Assembly (NCBI RefSeq): GCF_900142085.1
Contig: NZ_FQZQ01000002.1
Span: 124,001 to 188,000 of the forward strand
Length of the DNA: 64,000 nt
Source of the DNA: Shimia gijangensis
GTDB lineage: Bacteria > Pseudomonadota > Alphaproteobacteria > Rhodobacterales > Rhodobacteraceae
Direction of reading: 5' to 3'
Position 1 is the stretch's first letter; each line of letters opens with the position of its first letter. The notes beneath the pieces were generated by a model, which was not told where the DNA came from, searched no databases, and saw only the letters and a program-made list of their open reading frames with translations. A program made the translations under genes and the position numbers. Positions 21,959 through 32,330 of this stretch are shown here, piece after piece.

Positions 21959-22887
21959 AGGTCCTCCAGAATGGTGCGGCATTGGGCACAGTCGGCGTCA
22001 ATCTGTGCAATCAATTCCTCAAGGCCATCGAATTTCCACTCAGGGCGCAAGAATTCGACCAAAGCGATGGAAAGCTCCGTACCATAAAGATCGCCGGAAA
22101 AGTCAAAGATGAAGGTTTCAATATTGGCTTTGTTGACGCCAAACATTGGGCGCACGCCGACCGAGGCGGCCCCCTGATAACTGCCTTGGTGAGGCCCCTC
22201 GAGGACGTCGACCAACACCGCGTAGACACCAAATTTGGGTGGGTGCAGCCCGTCGATGGACATGTTGGCGGTCGGGAAGCCCAGATCGCGACCACGTTGG
22301 TCGCCGCCAATCACTGGTCCGTCCACCCGGTGCCAATGGCCTAGCATTGCCGCTGCATCGCGCGGCTGGCCCTCGCTAAGGGCGTTGCGGATTGCGGTAG
22401 AAGACACCTGTTGATCGCCGCCTTTAACCAATGGAGCGATGGAGACACCAAACCCCATTTCATCTCCAAATTTTTTGAGGTCTTCGGCGGTGCCAACCCG
22501 GCCCTTGCCGAAACAAAAGTCGGCTCCGATGACTATGTGCGAAAGCCCGAGCCCATCTTTGATGACATCGCGGGCAAATTCTTCGGGGGATAGTGCAGAC
22601 AACGTTGCGTTGAACGGCAGTTCATAAAGGCGTTCAACGCCCAATTTTTCCAATCGATGGGCCCGGGTTTCCGAGCTGGACAGCCGAAAGGGGGGGGCAT
22701 CGGGCGCAAAGAATTCACGGGGGTGCGGTTCAAAAGTCACGATCCCAAGAGGAGCGTTGCCACCGGCCTCGCGGGCTAGATCAATCACCGATTGGTGCCC
22801 TAGATGGACACCGTCGAAATTGCCAATCACGGCGCTGGCGCCCCGGTCCTTGGTATCCACGTATTGATAATCTCGAATGATCCGCAT
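21955..22887 (-). CDS. ribF: Bifunctional riboflavin kinase / FAD synthetase
   Basis: Converts riboflavin to FMN and FMN to FAD. 310 residues. The N-terminal adenylyltransferase domain has IGNFDGVHLGHQSVI and GADFCFGKGRVGT; the C-terminal kinase domain has GRDLGFPTANM and GVYAVLV. Start at ATG 22887 (MRIIRDYQYVDTKDRG), the usual family start; the 12-residue upstream extension is not conserved-looking. First gene of the coupled ribF - YcgN - ltaE unit. Confidence 0.96.
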   Translation of the reverse strand: MRIIRDYQYVDTKDRGASAVIGNFDGVHLGHQSVIDLAREAGGNAPLGIVTFEPHPREFFAPDAPPFRLSSSETRAHRLEKLGVERLYELPFNATLSALSPEEFARDVIKDGLGLSHIVIGADFCFGKGRVGTAEDLKKFGDEMGFGVSIAPLVKGGDQQVSSTAIRNALSEGQPRDAAAMLGHWHRVDGPVIGGDQRGRDLGFPTANMSIDGLHPPKFGVYAVLVDVLEGPHQGSYQGAASVGVRPMFGVNKANIETFIFDFSGDLYGTELSIALVEFLRPEWKFDGLEELIAQIDADCAQCRTILEDL

Positions 22888-23312
22888 GGACGCAGGGTTA
22901 GCCCCAAGCGCAGGCGGGTGCAAGTGTGTCAGACCGGGTCTTGTGCATCGCCTGAAGCTTTTGCCGCGTCAAAGCTTTGCGCGACCCAGATTACGAGTGG
23001 TATTAGAGCCCTGAGCAGAACAAGCCTTGTTCAGTTAAGATGTAGGACACAGCAATTTGCAGACCGGGATAGGCCGCGTGCGACAGATGCCCAACGGGTT
23101 CAAGTTTTAGCAGGCGCAGAAGGGGTGATGGCGCGCGCCAACGGCCTTCTTTGATCTGCTCCGGGTGCAGGACGGCAATATTGTCGAACATTGTGACACG
23201 ATTTCCGCTATCCCTGCTGAGATGGCGCATGAGAATGGAAAGTTCTGACAGTGTGCCATCAAAACAAAAGGCCGCCATTTGGCGGCCTTTTCGCAATTCT
23301 GATAAGGTGAGA
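22888..23312. other. Gap between ribF and the MaoC gene, unassigned
   Basis: 425 bp with no recognised gene. A minus-strand frame, 23230-23003 (75 residues, MRHLSRDSGNRV... ending GLFCSGL), has protein-like composition but matches nothing I know and has no good ribosome binding site. The MaoC terminator occupies 23266-23291. No tRNA or riboswitch pattern seen. Confidence 0.4.
23266..23291 (-). terminator. Rho-independent terminator after the MaoC gene
   Basis: A perfect 11-bp stem, AAAAGGCCGCC (23266-23276) with GGCGGCCTTTT (23281-23291), and an ATTT loop. On the minus strand TTTTGTTTT follows. It is 22 bp past the MaoC stop. Confidence 0.85.
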
Positions 23313-23756
23313 TCAGTCGAATTTGCGTGACGGTGCCAGAACAGTGGCTTCGCCGATCAAGACCTTTTTGCCATCGACCGCACAGTGACAATCGAGCTTA
23401 ACGCGGCGTTTTGAGTGATCGATGTCGACGACTTTAACCTCAGCGTAAACCGTGTCACCGGGACGGACCGGCGCGAGGAATTTCAGAGTTTGGCCCATAT
23501 AGACCGTGCCATGACCCGGAAGCTGTTCGCCAATCACTGCCGAGATCAACCCAGCCGTCAGCATACCATGCGCGATACGACCTTGAAAAATGGTGTCATT
23601 GGCGTAATCGTCATCCATATGCACCGGGTTGTGGTCCGTTGAGACCGTGGCAAACATGCGGATATCTTCATCCGTCACCACCTTGCGCAAATGGCGAGAC
23701 ATGCCCATCTCGATGTCTTCGATGCAGATTGTTCCGCGTGGCAGGTTATCCAACAT
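23313..23756 (-). CDS. MaoC-family (R)-specific enoyl-CoA hydratase
   Basis: A 147-residue hot-dog-fold hydratase. The catalytic dyad Asp41/His46 is in STDHNPVHMDD, followed by the hydratase-2 pattern GRIAHGMLTAGLISAVIGEQLPG. PhaJ-like enzymes of this type supply (R)-3-hydroxyacyl-CoA to polyhydroxyalkanoate synthesis; the substrate range here is not determinable. Single gene with its own terminator. Confidence 0.88.
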   Translation of the reverse strand: MLDNLPRGTICIEDIEMGMSRHLRKVVTDEDIRMFATVSTDHNPVHMDDDYANDTIFQGRIAHGMLTAGLISAVIGEQLPGHGTVYMGQTLKFLAPVRPGDTVYAEVKVVDIDHSKRRVKLDCHCAVDGKKVLIGEATVLAPSRKFD

Positions 23757-23859
23757 TCCACCCTCCGGTATGCGCTGGTTGAGTAATAATACGACACCCT
23801 GACGGGCGGTTTCGCAACTTTATTACTTTGCAAGCGCAGAAAATCAAGCCCTAATCGTA

Positions 23860-24735
23860 TCAGCGCAATTGGCCAATTGAGAAGGTAGGGGACGAATTTT
23901 CTTTGGAAAGATAAGAGCTTAGAGCCTCTGGATCCGGTTGATGTGCGGTTTTTGTTTCTGATGCTGCAAGGCCACCAGAGATAAACAAAGAATCAATGTC
24001 CTCTCCCATGGCGCCAGCAATGTCCGTCAGAACCCCGTCTCCAATGGCCAGAATCGCAGAATCAGCGATATTTGGGTCAATCGCGGCCAACCGTCGGCGC
24101 GCCAGATCATAGATGGGAGGGTAGGGCTTTCCGAAATAAAGGCTCTCGCCGCCCATTTCAGTATACAGTTTGGCCAAGGACCCAGCACACCACTCTCGGT
24201 TCTCACCGCGATCGACGACGATGTCGGGGTTGGCGCAAAGCAGCTTCAGACCTTTTTGCTTGGCATAAAGGAAATCCGCGCGGTTTACCGACGGATCAGC
24301 CATCGGGTCAAATGGCCCGCAGCAAACAATGCCCTCTGCCTCGGTCAGTGGGACACGGGTGATTTCGACAGGGTTGTGGATGACATCCAGAGGTTTGAAA
24401 AAATCTTCATCCCGGCGCCATTCCCCCATGAAGTAGACTTTTTCGCCCACCGCCCCGGTGAACATTGCCGCCCGAGCGCTGTCGCCCGAGGTCGCGATCG
24501 TGTCATAGGCGTCGGCAGGGACGTTGAATATTTCCAGCTGTTCCGCAACACCGACCCGGGGTTTGGGTGAGTTCGTGACCAGCACAACAATTCCACCCCG
24601 TTGGCGATAGGCTTGCAAGGCCGCCACCGCGTTGGGAAAGGCGGTGATGCCGTTGTGGACGCATCCCCAGAGATCCACAAACAAGGCTTTGTAACGGCCT
24701 GAAACTTCGGAAAGGGTCGTGACGATCTGGGTCAT
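23860..24735 (-). CDS. HAD-superfamily hydrolase, TIGR01459 / NagD-like
   Basis: A 291-residue haloacid-dehalogenase hydrolase of the NagD-like class IIA. The nucleophile Asp21 lies in ALFVDLWGCVHNG, VLVTNSPKPR is motif II, FGKPYPPIYDLA contains the Lys, and AIGDGVLTDIAGA the metal-binding acids. DLWG in place of DxDG (Trp replacing the general-acid Asp) is the mark of the TIGR01459 subgroup, whose activity is unclear. Start ATG 24735; upstream frame overlaps the ppaC terminator. It follows ppaC but is separated by that terminator. Confidence 0.85.
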   Translation of the reverse strand: MTQIVTTLSEVSGRYKALFVDLWGCVHNGITAFPNAVAALQAYRQRGGIVVLVTNSPKPRVGVAEQLEIFNVPADAYDTIATSGDSARAAMFTGAVGEKVYFMGEWRRDEDFFKPLDVIHNPVEITRVPLTEAEGIVCCGPFDPMADPSVNRADFLYAKQKGLKLLCANPDIVVDRGENREWCAGSLAKLYTEMGGESLYFGKPYPPIYDLARRRLAAIDPNIADSAILAIGDGVLTDIAGAMGEDIDSLFISGGLAASETKTAHQPDPEALSSYLSKENSSPTFSIGQLR

Positions 24736-24799
24736 GGTTGTGTCCTGCAAGCACTGTCTTTGGGGTGGGTATGGCAAAGAGGATAGGGGGACGCCAGCA

Positions 24800-24827
24800 A
24801 AAAGGGCGCCCAAGCGGACGCCCTTTT
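24800..24827 (-). terminator. Rho-independent terminator of ppaC
   Basis: AAAAGGGCG (24800-24808) pairs with CGCCCTTTT (24819-24827); on the minus strand the stem ends in five T. It lies 20 bp past the ppaC stop. Confidence 0.8.
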
Positions 24828-24847
24828 GTCAATGTTTCGGTGGCAGA

Positions 24848-25768
24848 TCAGACCTTGAGGTTCGGGATGATCTGCTTTTTGCGGCTCATGATGCCGGGCA
24901 GAACCACCAGATCGCCGGACACTGTCGCACCAAATGATTTCTCAGCGACGGTTTTCACCAGATCGTTAGGTACCATCAGCGTGGCTTCTTCGTTCAGGAT
25001 GTCGACCACGAACAACAGAACCTGATCGGCTCCGTCCTCGTTTGCAACGTCGACCATCGACGCCATCAGGCTGTCTTTGCGGTCCAGCACGGTTTTAGGG
25101 GCGGTGGTTTCCAGAACCGAGACGCGGAAACCTTTGCCATCCACGGTGTATTCTTTCGAATCCATGCGCAACAGCTCGGCATCCGAGAAGGATGAAACGT
25201 CGGATTTTGCAGCAAACATTTCGCTGGCGTACTCAGTCACGTTCACGCCCAGATCAGCGGCCAGCTTTTCGGCAACGTCTTTGTCGTGTTGGGTAGTTGT
25301 AGGCGAGCGGTACTCAAGAGTGTCGGACAGGATGCAGGTCAGCATTGCGCCTTTGACGGCGTTTGGCATTTTGGCCATGTCGTCACCGATCAGATCATAC
25401 ATGATGGTGGCGGTACAGGCGACGGGACGGATGGTGATATCAATCGGGCTTTTGGTTTCCAGACCGCCAACCAGCTTGTGGTGGTCGATGATGGCCTGAA
25501 CGTCAGCGCCATTGATATTGGCGGGCAACTCAGCGGGGTTGTTGGTGTCAACGATGACGCACGGCTGATCGTCTGCAACGTCGCCAATGATTGCCGGTTT
25601 GTCGAGGTTCCAGCGGTCCAGCATGAACAAGGCTTCGGTGTTGGGTTCACCCAGCAGTTTGGGCTCGGCGGCAACACCTTTCACTTCATTCAGATACCAA
25701 GCCCAGATGATGGGAGAGCCAGTCGAATCGGTATCGGGAGATTTGTGGCCAAATACGAAGGTGGTCAT
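24848..25768 (-). CDS. ppaC: Manganese-dependent inorganic pyrophosphatase
   Basis: A DHH-family class II pyrophosphatase, 306 residues, hydrolysing PPi to phosphate in the cytoplasm. Metal ligands are visible in FGHKSPDTDS, VIVDTNNPAE, AIIDHHKLVG and CILSDTLEYRSPT; the C-terminal DHHA2 domain ends VVLPGIMSRKKQIIPNL. Full length, with a normal ATG start. Own terminator. Confidence 0.95.
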   Translation of the reverse strand: MTTFVFGHKSPDTDSTGSPIIWAWYLNEVKGVAAEPKLLGEPNTEALFMLDRWNLDKPAIIGDVADDQPCVIVDTNNPAELPANINGADVQAIIDHHKLVGGLETKSPIDITIRPVACTATIMYDLIGDDMAKMPNAVKGAMLTCILSDTLEYRSPTTTQHDKDVAEKLAADLGVNVTEYASEMFAAKSDVSSFSDAELLRMDSKEYTVDGKGFRVSVLETTAPKTVLDRKDSLMASMVDVANEDGADQVLLFVVDILNEEATLMVPNDLVKTVAEKSFGATVSGDLVVLPGIMSRKKQIIPNLKV

Positions 25769-25919
25769 GAAAGCGGTTCCTTAGTCAAAGCTGTCGAATT
25801 TGCGGGCCTTATAGGGGCAAGAGCCTGGCTTGTCACGCCCACACGCAGCCCTGCGACGAGGAGTCTGAGATGCCTTTAGGTACTGTTGCTGCATTGCAGT
25901 AATTCACGTGTTCGATAGC

Positions 25920-26921
25920 TTATTCCGCGGCGAACTCCAAGCGAGTCACCTTGAAGCCCGCGTCGTTCAGTACCGCAAGAAGGCCATTATTGCCGGGCAG
26001 ATGTAATGCGCCAACGGCCACAGTGGCGGGTGATTGGGACAACGCGTCCTTAAGAACACCGGCCCAGGCAATGTTTCGATTGTTCAACATGTCCTGCTCC
26101 ATCTTTGCCAGTTGGTTTTCCATTCCGACAACGCCATTCTCTCGTGCTCTTTTCAGGGATTGATGCACAGAAAATCCCCATGCAAGTCGGGTTTCTTCTT
26201 CGAGGTAATGCTTGATCAGGGCTTCGGTGTTGGTTTCTTTGAGAAGGCCTGCATCAATCGCAATTCTGAGATCATCGGTTTGGGTTTCGATTGATTCTGA
26301 GGTAAACAACGCGATCATGCTTTCGGGCGTATCCAGCGACCGAATGGCCAGGCCGCGTTCAAGGGCCGCGTTTTCCACCATCCTGTCCAATCCCAGTTCA
26401 CCCGATTGCAGAGCTTTCAGCGCGCATGGAGCGACGGACAAGGTCAAACCCAGAAACCAAGGTTGATATTGAGCGGCGACTACACCTGGAATTCCGCGTA
26501 CCTTCAACTCACGATTCAGTTTTTGCCAAATCTCGTCTCCAAGCCGGTCAATCAGGCTCGGCCCCTCGGTAATCAGGTACAAAGAGGAGTCTGCCGTCAA
26601 TTCTTTCATAAAGGCGGCTTCGTCGGGCGTGCTTAATTCTAGAAACAGCGTTTCTGTCGTATGCATCAGGGGGGCAAGGGCATCCAAGGTCCGTGCGTGG
26701 GCAGGGTGAGGTAGATGCATCGTTCCGACAATAAAGGACCGGACCCCGCCCTTTTCAATTTGCCAAAGCAACCCCTGTGAGAACGGCGCTGTGTGTGCCT
26801 TTTCGCGCAGTACCGCGCGCTCTTCGATAGGCAGGCTGTCAAACTGTGAAGGACCGTCGCAGGACGCGTACCCTAAGGCGGGAAGACAGAGGGACAAGAA
26901 TGCCAGCAGCGTACGAATCAT
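25920..26921 (-). CDS. TraB/GumN-family protein, secreted
   Basis: A 333-residue protein with a signal peptide (MIRTLLAFLSLCLPALGYA) and the two GX2H-type motifs of the TraB/GumN/Tiki family: VGTMHLPHP near residue 66 and AVGALHLPGNNGLL near the C-terminus. Related Tiki proteins are metalloproteases; bacterial members are mostly uncharacterised. ATG 26921 starts the signal peptide, so it is chosen over 27044. Divergent from the DUF2161 gene. Confidence 0.85.
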   Translation of the reverse strand: MIRTLLAFLSLCLPALGYASCDGPSQFDSLPIEERAVLREKAHTAPFSQGLLWQIEKGGVRSFIVGTMHLPHPAHARTLDALAPLMHTTETLFLELSTPDEAAFMKELTADSSLYLITEGPSLIDRLGDEIWQKLNRELKVRGIPGVVAAQYQPWFLGLTLSVAPCALKALQSGELGLDRMVENAALERGLAIRSLDTPESMIALFTSESIETQTDDLRIAIDAGLLKETNTEALIKHYLEEETRLAWGFSVHQSLKRARENGVVGMENQLAKMEQDMLNNRNIAWAGVLKDALSQSPATVAVGALHLPGNNGLLAVLNDAGFKVTRLEFAAE

Positions 26922-27037
26922 TGGGATAGCCCTTTGCTCCAGACGCCTTAGGGTAGAGGTTCGCGAGGGACCGACAAGGTGATTTGCGCCTGCCAGCAGG
27001 AATTGGCAGCCCGGCCGGAACACGCTAAGCATTGAGT

Positions 27038-27691
27038 ATGGCAAAAATGCGCGAAACGGATTTGTACCCGCCGGTGAAGGCGTGGCTTGAAGGCAAGGGG
27101 TTCGAGGTGAAATCCGAGGTCGGAGCGGCAGATGTAGTGGCCCGGCGGGGCGACGATGATCCTGTTATTGTCGAGCTTAAGATCGGGTTTTCCCTGACTT
27201 TGCTGCAACAGGCGGTTGCCCGGCAATCTGTCTCTGACTGGGTTTATGTCGCGGTGCCGCGCTGGGCTGGACGTACCGGGTGGCGGACATTTAAGGCCAA
27301 TGTTGGCCTGTGCAAACGGCTGGGGGTTGGTGTTCTGTCGGTGCGCATTGAGGACGGGCACGTTCAGGCGCATTGCGATCCTGTTGAGTTTCGCCCGCGC
27401 AAATCTCGCCCTCGTAAGGGAGCGCTACTAAAAGAATTTGATCGTCGTGACGGGGATCCTAACACTGGCGGCACCAGAGGCAAGATCACCACAGCTTATA
27501 AACAAGAAATGATGCGCTGTGCGCTTTTTCTGGCCAGCAATGGTCCTTCAAAAGGGGCCGATGTTGCCAAGGCCACAGGCGCTGCGCAGGCAACGCGCAT
27601 GATGCGGGAGAATTATTTTGGTTGGTTCGATAAGGTGGCGACAGGGGTCTATGATCTAAGCGATGCCGGGCGCGTTGCGGTCAGAGTGTGA
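27038..27691 (+). CDS. DUF2161 putative PD-(D/E)XK-type phosphodiesterase
   Basis: A 217-residue protein. The nuclease-fold core is visible as Asp32 (in VGAADVVARR) and E46-x-K48 (in VIVELKIG), followed by LLQQAVARQSVSDWVYVAVPR, typical of DUF2161. A basic linker (RPRKSRPRKGALLKEFDRRDG) leads to a C-terminal winged-helix-like segment (FLASNGPSKGADVAKATGAAQATRMM). This suggests a DNA-acting protein, but there is no demonstrated function and no partner modification gene. ATG 27038 chosen over TTG 27032. Confidence 0.8.
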   Translation: MAKMRETDLYPPVKAWLEGKGFEVKSEVGAADVVARRGDDDPVIVELKIGFSLTLLQQAVARQSVSDWVYVAVPRWAGRTGWRTFKANVGLCKRLGVGVLSVRIEDGHVQAHCDPVEFRPRKSRPRKGALLKEFDRRDGDPNTGGTRGKITTAYKQEMMRCALFLASNGPSKGADVAKATGAAQATRMMRENYFGWFDKVATGVYDLSDAGRVAVRV

Positions 27692-27708
27692 CGACAGGGG
27701 CGATTACC

Positions 27709-28593
27709 TCAGAGCCCACGGCGACGGATGAAGCCATCAACTGTGTCAACGATCTGTGGCGCCAATGCCGGGGTGATGATGTGACCCATTCCTTCTAGTG
27801 CGTGATAGTCGCAATTTGGGATCAAACCAGCGATCTCAGCACCCCGTGCAACCGGAATCAAAGCGTCTTCAACACCGTGTATGACCTGGCACGGCAGGTC
27901 AACTTCTGTGAGGCTGGTGCGCGTATCTTGCGATCTCATAAGTGCCATAAGCTGGCGATTGATTCCATCGGCGTCGACTCCGCGCGACCATGCCAAAGCG
28001 GCCTCGGCACGGATATCAGCTTCGGGCATTGGATAACCGGGGCTACCGTGGTTGGAATGCTCCTGTACCCAGCCGTCGATATAGGTGTCTCGATCCACCG
28101 GACGTGAAAGCAGCAGCGACAACAAGGTTGGGGTATCGTTGCTGTCGGCGGCAAAAGATGCTGCCGTCATCACAATCGTGGCGGATAACAGGCGCTCTGG
28201 ATGGTTGAGGCACAACAGTTGGGCAATGGCTCCGCCCATAGACACTCCAAATACATGTGCCGCGGCGATCCCAAGAGCATCCATAAGTCCGATCACATCT
28301 TGGGCCATGTCTGACAATGTGTAGGCCAATGGAAAAGGGGTCTTATTTGCGAGGCATTCAATAATCACATCTGGGTCGTCACTGACCTGATTGTCCGGGC
28401 AACGCTGTGATTTGCCAACATCGCGATTGTCAAAGATCACGGTGCGATATCCTCGGTCGACAAGCCCCTGCACCAGATTCTGAGGCCAGTGGATCAGCTG
28501 GGACCCAAGCCCGCGGATCAGCACCAATGGGGTGCCCTGATCTGGACCATGAACCTCAACTTCAAGTGTGATGCCGTTTGCCGTGATTTGCAT
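27709..28593 (-). CDS. Alpha/beta hydrolase
   Basis: A 294-residue hydrolase with the nucleophile elbow GVSMGGA, the oxyanion region LVLIRGLGSQLIHWP, DNRDVGKSQR, and a likely catalytic Asp/His pair in GVEDALIPV and EGMGHIITP. Start ATG 28593, with GAGGG 6 bp upstream. Convergent with the DUF2161 gene (17-bp gap). Specific substrate unknown. Confidence 0.82.
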   Translation of the reverse strand: MQITANGITLEVEVHGPDQGTPLVLIRGLGSQLIHWPQNLVQGLVDRGYRTVIFDNRDVGKSQRCPDNQVSDDPDVIIECLANKTPFPLAYTLSDMAQDVIGLMDALGIAAAHVFGVSMGGAIAQLLCLNHPERLLSATIVMTAASFAADSNDTPTLLSLLLSRPVDRDTYIDGWVQEHSNHGSPGYPMPEADIRAEAALAWSRGVDADGINRQLMALMRSQDTRTSLTEVDLPCQVIHGVEDALIPVARGAEIAGLIPNCDYHALEGMGHIITPALAPQIVDTVDGFIRRRGL

Positions 28594-28721
28594 TTTGCCC
28601 TCGAGATTGTCACCCCAGCTTAGGCGTTTGAACGGGCTTGTAAATTGCGATTGGCGACCCAATCTCGTCGATGTCCGGCAAATTGATTACCTAAGATGTG
28701 AAAATTTTCTGGGCCTTTGTG

Positions 28722-28750
28722 TTGACTCGCCTTGATGACGACCCTAGCTA
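28722..28750 (+). promoter_or_regulatory. groESL promoter
   Basis: TTGACT (28722-28727) and TAGCTA (28745-28750) with exact 17-bp spacing. The CIRCE dyad begins 7 bp after the -10, so the transcription start falls at the operator edge, as expected for HrcA repression. Confidence 0.65.
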
Positions 28751-28757
28751 TGCGCTG

Positions 28758-28784
28758 TTAGCACTCGCCGATAGGGAGTGATAA
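28758..28784 (+). promoter_or_regulatory. CIRCE operator (HrcA binding site)
   Basis: TTAGCACTC, 9-bp spacer, GAGTGATAA. It matches the CIRCE consensus (TTAGCACTC-N9-GAGTGCTAA) at 17 of 18 arm positions. It lies 51 bp before the groES ATG. HrcA repression of groESL is inferred; hrcA itself is not in this window. Confidence 0.93.
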
Positions 28785-28835
28785 CGACTCCGCTGATGGA
28801 GTCAGGGAGACACTCTAGTTAGGGAAACCTAGACA

Positions 28836-29123
28836 ATGGCATTTACACCTCTACATGACCGCGTGCTGGTCCGTCGCGTTGAAGGCGACGAAAAGACCGC
28901 TGGCGGACTTATCATCCCCGAAAGCGCAAAAGAAAAACCCGCTGAAGGCGAAATCATCTCCGTTGGCGCAGGTCTGCGCAACGAAGCTGGTGCACGTATC
29001 GAGCTGGACGTCAAGGCAGGCGACAAAGTTCTGTTTGGCAAATGGGCTGGTCAGGAAGTCACCGTTGACGGTGAAGAACTGATGATCATGAAAGAAACCG
29101 ACATCATGGGCATTATTGGATAA
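28836..29123 (+). CDS. groES: Co-chaperonin GroES
   Basis: The 95-residue lid of the GroEL chamber. [34 protein letters not shown] contains the mobile loop that contacts GroEL; the C-terminus is [15 protein letters not shown]. Controlled by the promoter and CIRCE element upstream; 78 bp before groEL in the same operon. Confidence 0.98.
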   Translation: MAFTPLHDRVLVRRVEGDEKTAGGLIIPESAKEKPAEGEIISVGAGLRNEAGARIELDVKAGDKVLFGKWAGQEVTVDGEELMIMKETDIMGIIG

Positions 29124-29171
29124 ACCGAAAGGTTTGCCAATAACGGGCTGAACTCCAGCCCAGCCGCATGA

Positions 29172-30851
<1,680 letters not shown>

Positions 30852-30877
30852 GTCAAGCCTTCCAACCGGAAGATATT

Positions 30878-30904
30878 GGGGTCGCCTTCGGGCGACCCCT
30901 TTTT
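30878..30904 (+). terminator. Rho-independent terminator of groESL
   Basis: GGGGTCGCC (30878-30886), a UUCG tetraloop, GGCGACCCC (30891-30899), then five T. It is 26 bp after the groEL stop. One of the strongest terminators in the window. Confidence 0.95.
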
Positions 30905-30993
30905 CGTTGGGTGAAGAAAACCGATGCGTTGTGCTGCTTGGGCGGTTAACCTCACGGACAGCCAGTTTAGCTCAATCTGAAAAGGGGAATCCA

Positions 30994-31404
30994 ATGTTGA
31001 AAAGGGTTTTTGGGGCCGTGCTTTGTGCCGCATCGTTACAGGTGTCAGCGGCTCCAGTTAAGGCTGGGATGGATCCGTACTTGGGTGAAGTGATGATGTT
31101 CGCAGGCACTTTTTGTCCGCGTGGATATTTGAGTGCGGATGGGCAGATTTTGTCAATCAATCAGTATCAGGCGCTATTTTCGCTGCTGGGAGCCACCTAT
31201 GGCGGCGATGGACGCACGACATTTGCTCTGCCGGATTTGCGTGGCCGAGTGCCTGTGGGTGTTGGCGATGCCGAGGCCGTGACAATTCACGAGGGTACAA
31301 CGGGCGGGGCAGTTGAAAACCTGTTCCAACGCGGAGACTCCCCGGCCTTTATCGGAATGCGTTATTGTATTGCGATTGAGGGCTTGTACCCGTCGCGCAA
31401 CTGA
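30994..31404 (+). CDS. Exported phage tail-collar domain protein
   Basis: A 136-residue protein. Residues ~1-24 look like a signal peptide (MLKRVFGAVLCAASLQVSAA). The remainder is a tail-collar (microcystin-dependent-protein-like) fold: YLGEVMMFAGTFCPRGYLSADGQ, NQYQALFSLLGATYGGDGRTTFALPDLRGRVPVG. ATG 30994 with GGGG upstream fits the signal peptide. No phage genes surround it, so it is a domesticated single-domain protein of unknown function. Cysteines in FCPRG and YCIAIEG could form a disulfide outside the cytoplasm. Confidence 0.8.
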   Translation: MLKRVFGAVLCAASLQVSAAPVKAGMDPYLGEVMMFAGTFCPRGYLSADGQILSINQYQALFSLLGATYGGDGRTTFALPDLRGRVPVGVGDAEAVTIHEGTTGGAVENLFQRGDSPAFIGMRYCIAIEGLYPSRN

Positions 31405-31463
31405 CCAACGACCCCCACAAACGTGAGTGGCGCAAAGCTGGTGGTCAAGTTAAGGCCCTTTAG

Positions 31464-32294
31464 ATGAAACTCGTTCTTCTTACTCTGCTGGCCATGATTG
31501 CTTTTGCCGCCAATTCGGTGCTGAACCGAATGGCCCTGGCGCCGGGCGACATGGATGCCGTATCCTTTGGCGTTGTTCGCCTTGTGAGTGGTGCCGTGGC
31601 CCTGTCCGCGTTGGTAGCTTACCAAGGGCGTGGCTTTACTTTAGGTGGGCTTTCACGCCTCTGGGCGGTTGTCGCTTTACTGGCCTATCTCTTTGGATTT
31701 TCGCTGGCCTACGAAGTGTTGGACCCTGGATTTGGAGCGTTGATCCTGTTTGGCGTGGTTCAGGTGACAATGTTTGCAGGAGCGGTTTTGTCGCGCGAGC
31801 AGATGCCATTAACCCGGTGGACCGGAGCGGCGCTGGCAATGGCAGGACTTGTCTGGCTTTTGTGGCCGATTGGCGAGGTGGAGCCTTCTTGGACGCATGT
31901 TGCGTCCATGACGTTGGCAGGCTTGGGTTGGGGGGTGTATTCGCTATTTGGCCGCGCCTCGGGTGATCCTTTGCAGGCCACCGCGATGAATTTCTTGCTG
32001 GCGGCACCAATGGGCTTTGTTTTGTTGTTGGGCCCCCAAGAAGTCTCTCTTCCTACAGCTGGCGTAACTTGGGCGATCGTTTCGGGTGTTTTAACTTCGG
32101 GGTTGGGATATGCGCTTTGGTATCAGATTTTGCCGGATCTTGGGGCCAGTCGTGCCGCAGTTGCACAGCTGAGTGTTCCCGTGATTGCTCTGGCAGGAGG
32201 CATGATGTTTTTGGGCGAAGAACTTACCGCGCGGTTTGCCTTGGCGGCAGTCCTAGTGATTAGTGGCGTTGTCTTGTCTTTGCGCCCGCGCTGA
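31464..32294 (+). CDS. DMT-superfamily transporter (EamA domains)
   Basis: A 276-residue membrane protein with about ten hydrophobic helices arranged as two EamA repeats (e.g. MIAFAANSVLNRMAL; WTGAALAMAGLVWLLWP; AVAQLSVPVIALAGGMMFLGEELTARF). The second repeat has the PVIALAGG/LGE signature of drug/metabolite exporters. Substrate unknown. Start ATG 31464, with AAGG upstream. Confidence 0.85.
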   Translation: MKLVLLTLLAMIAFAANSVLNRMALAPGDMDAVSFGVVRLVSGAVALSALVAYQGRGFTLGGLSRLWAVVALLAYLFGFSLAYEVLDPGFGALILFGVVQVTMFAGAVLSREQMPLTRWTGAALAMAGLVWLLWPIGEVEPSWTHVASMTLAGLGWGVYSLFGRASGDPLQATAMNFLLAAPMGFVLLLGPQEVSLPTAGVTWAIVSGVLTSGLGYALWYQILPDLGASRAAVAQLSVPVIALAGGMMFLGEELTARFALAAVLVISGVVLSLRPR

Positions 32295-32330
32295 CTTGTG
32301 GTTGCGGTGTCGGACGCATAGGGTCGCGCC

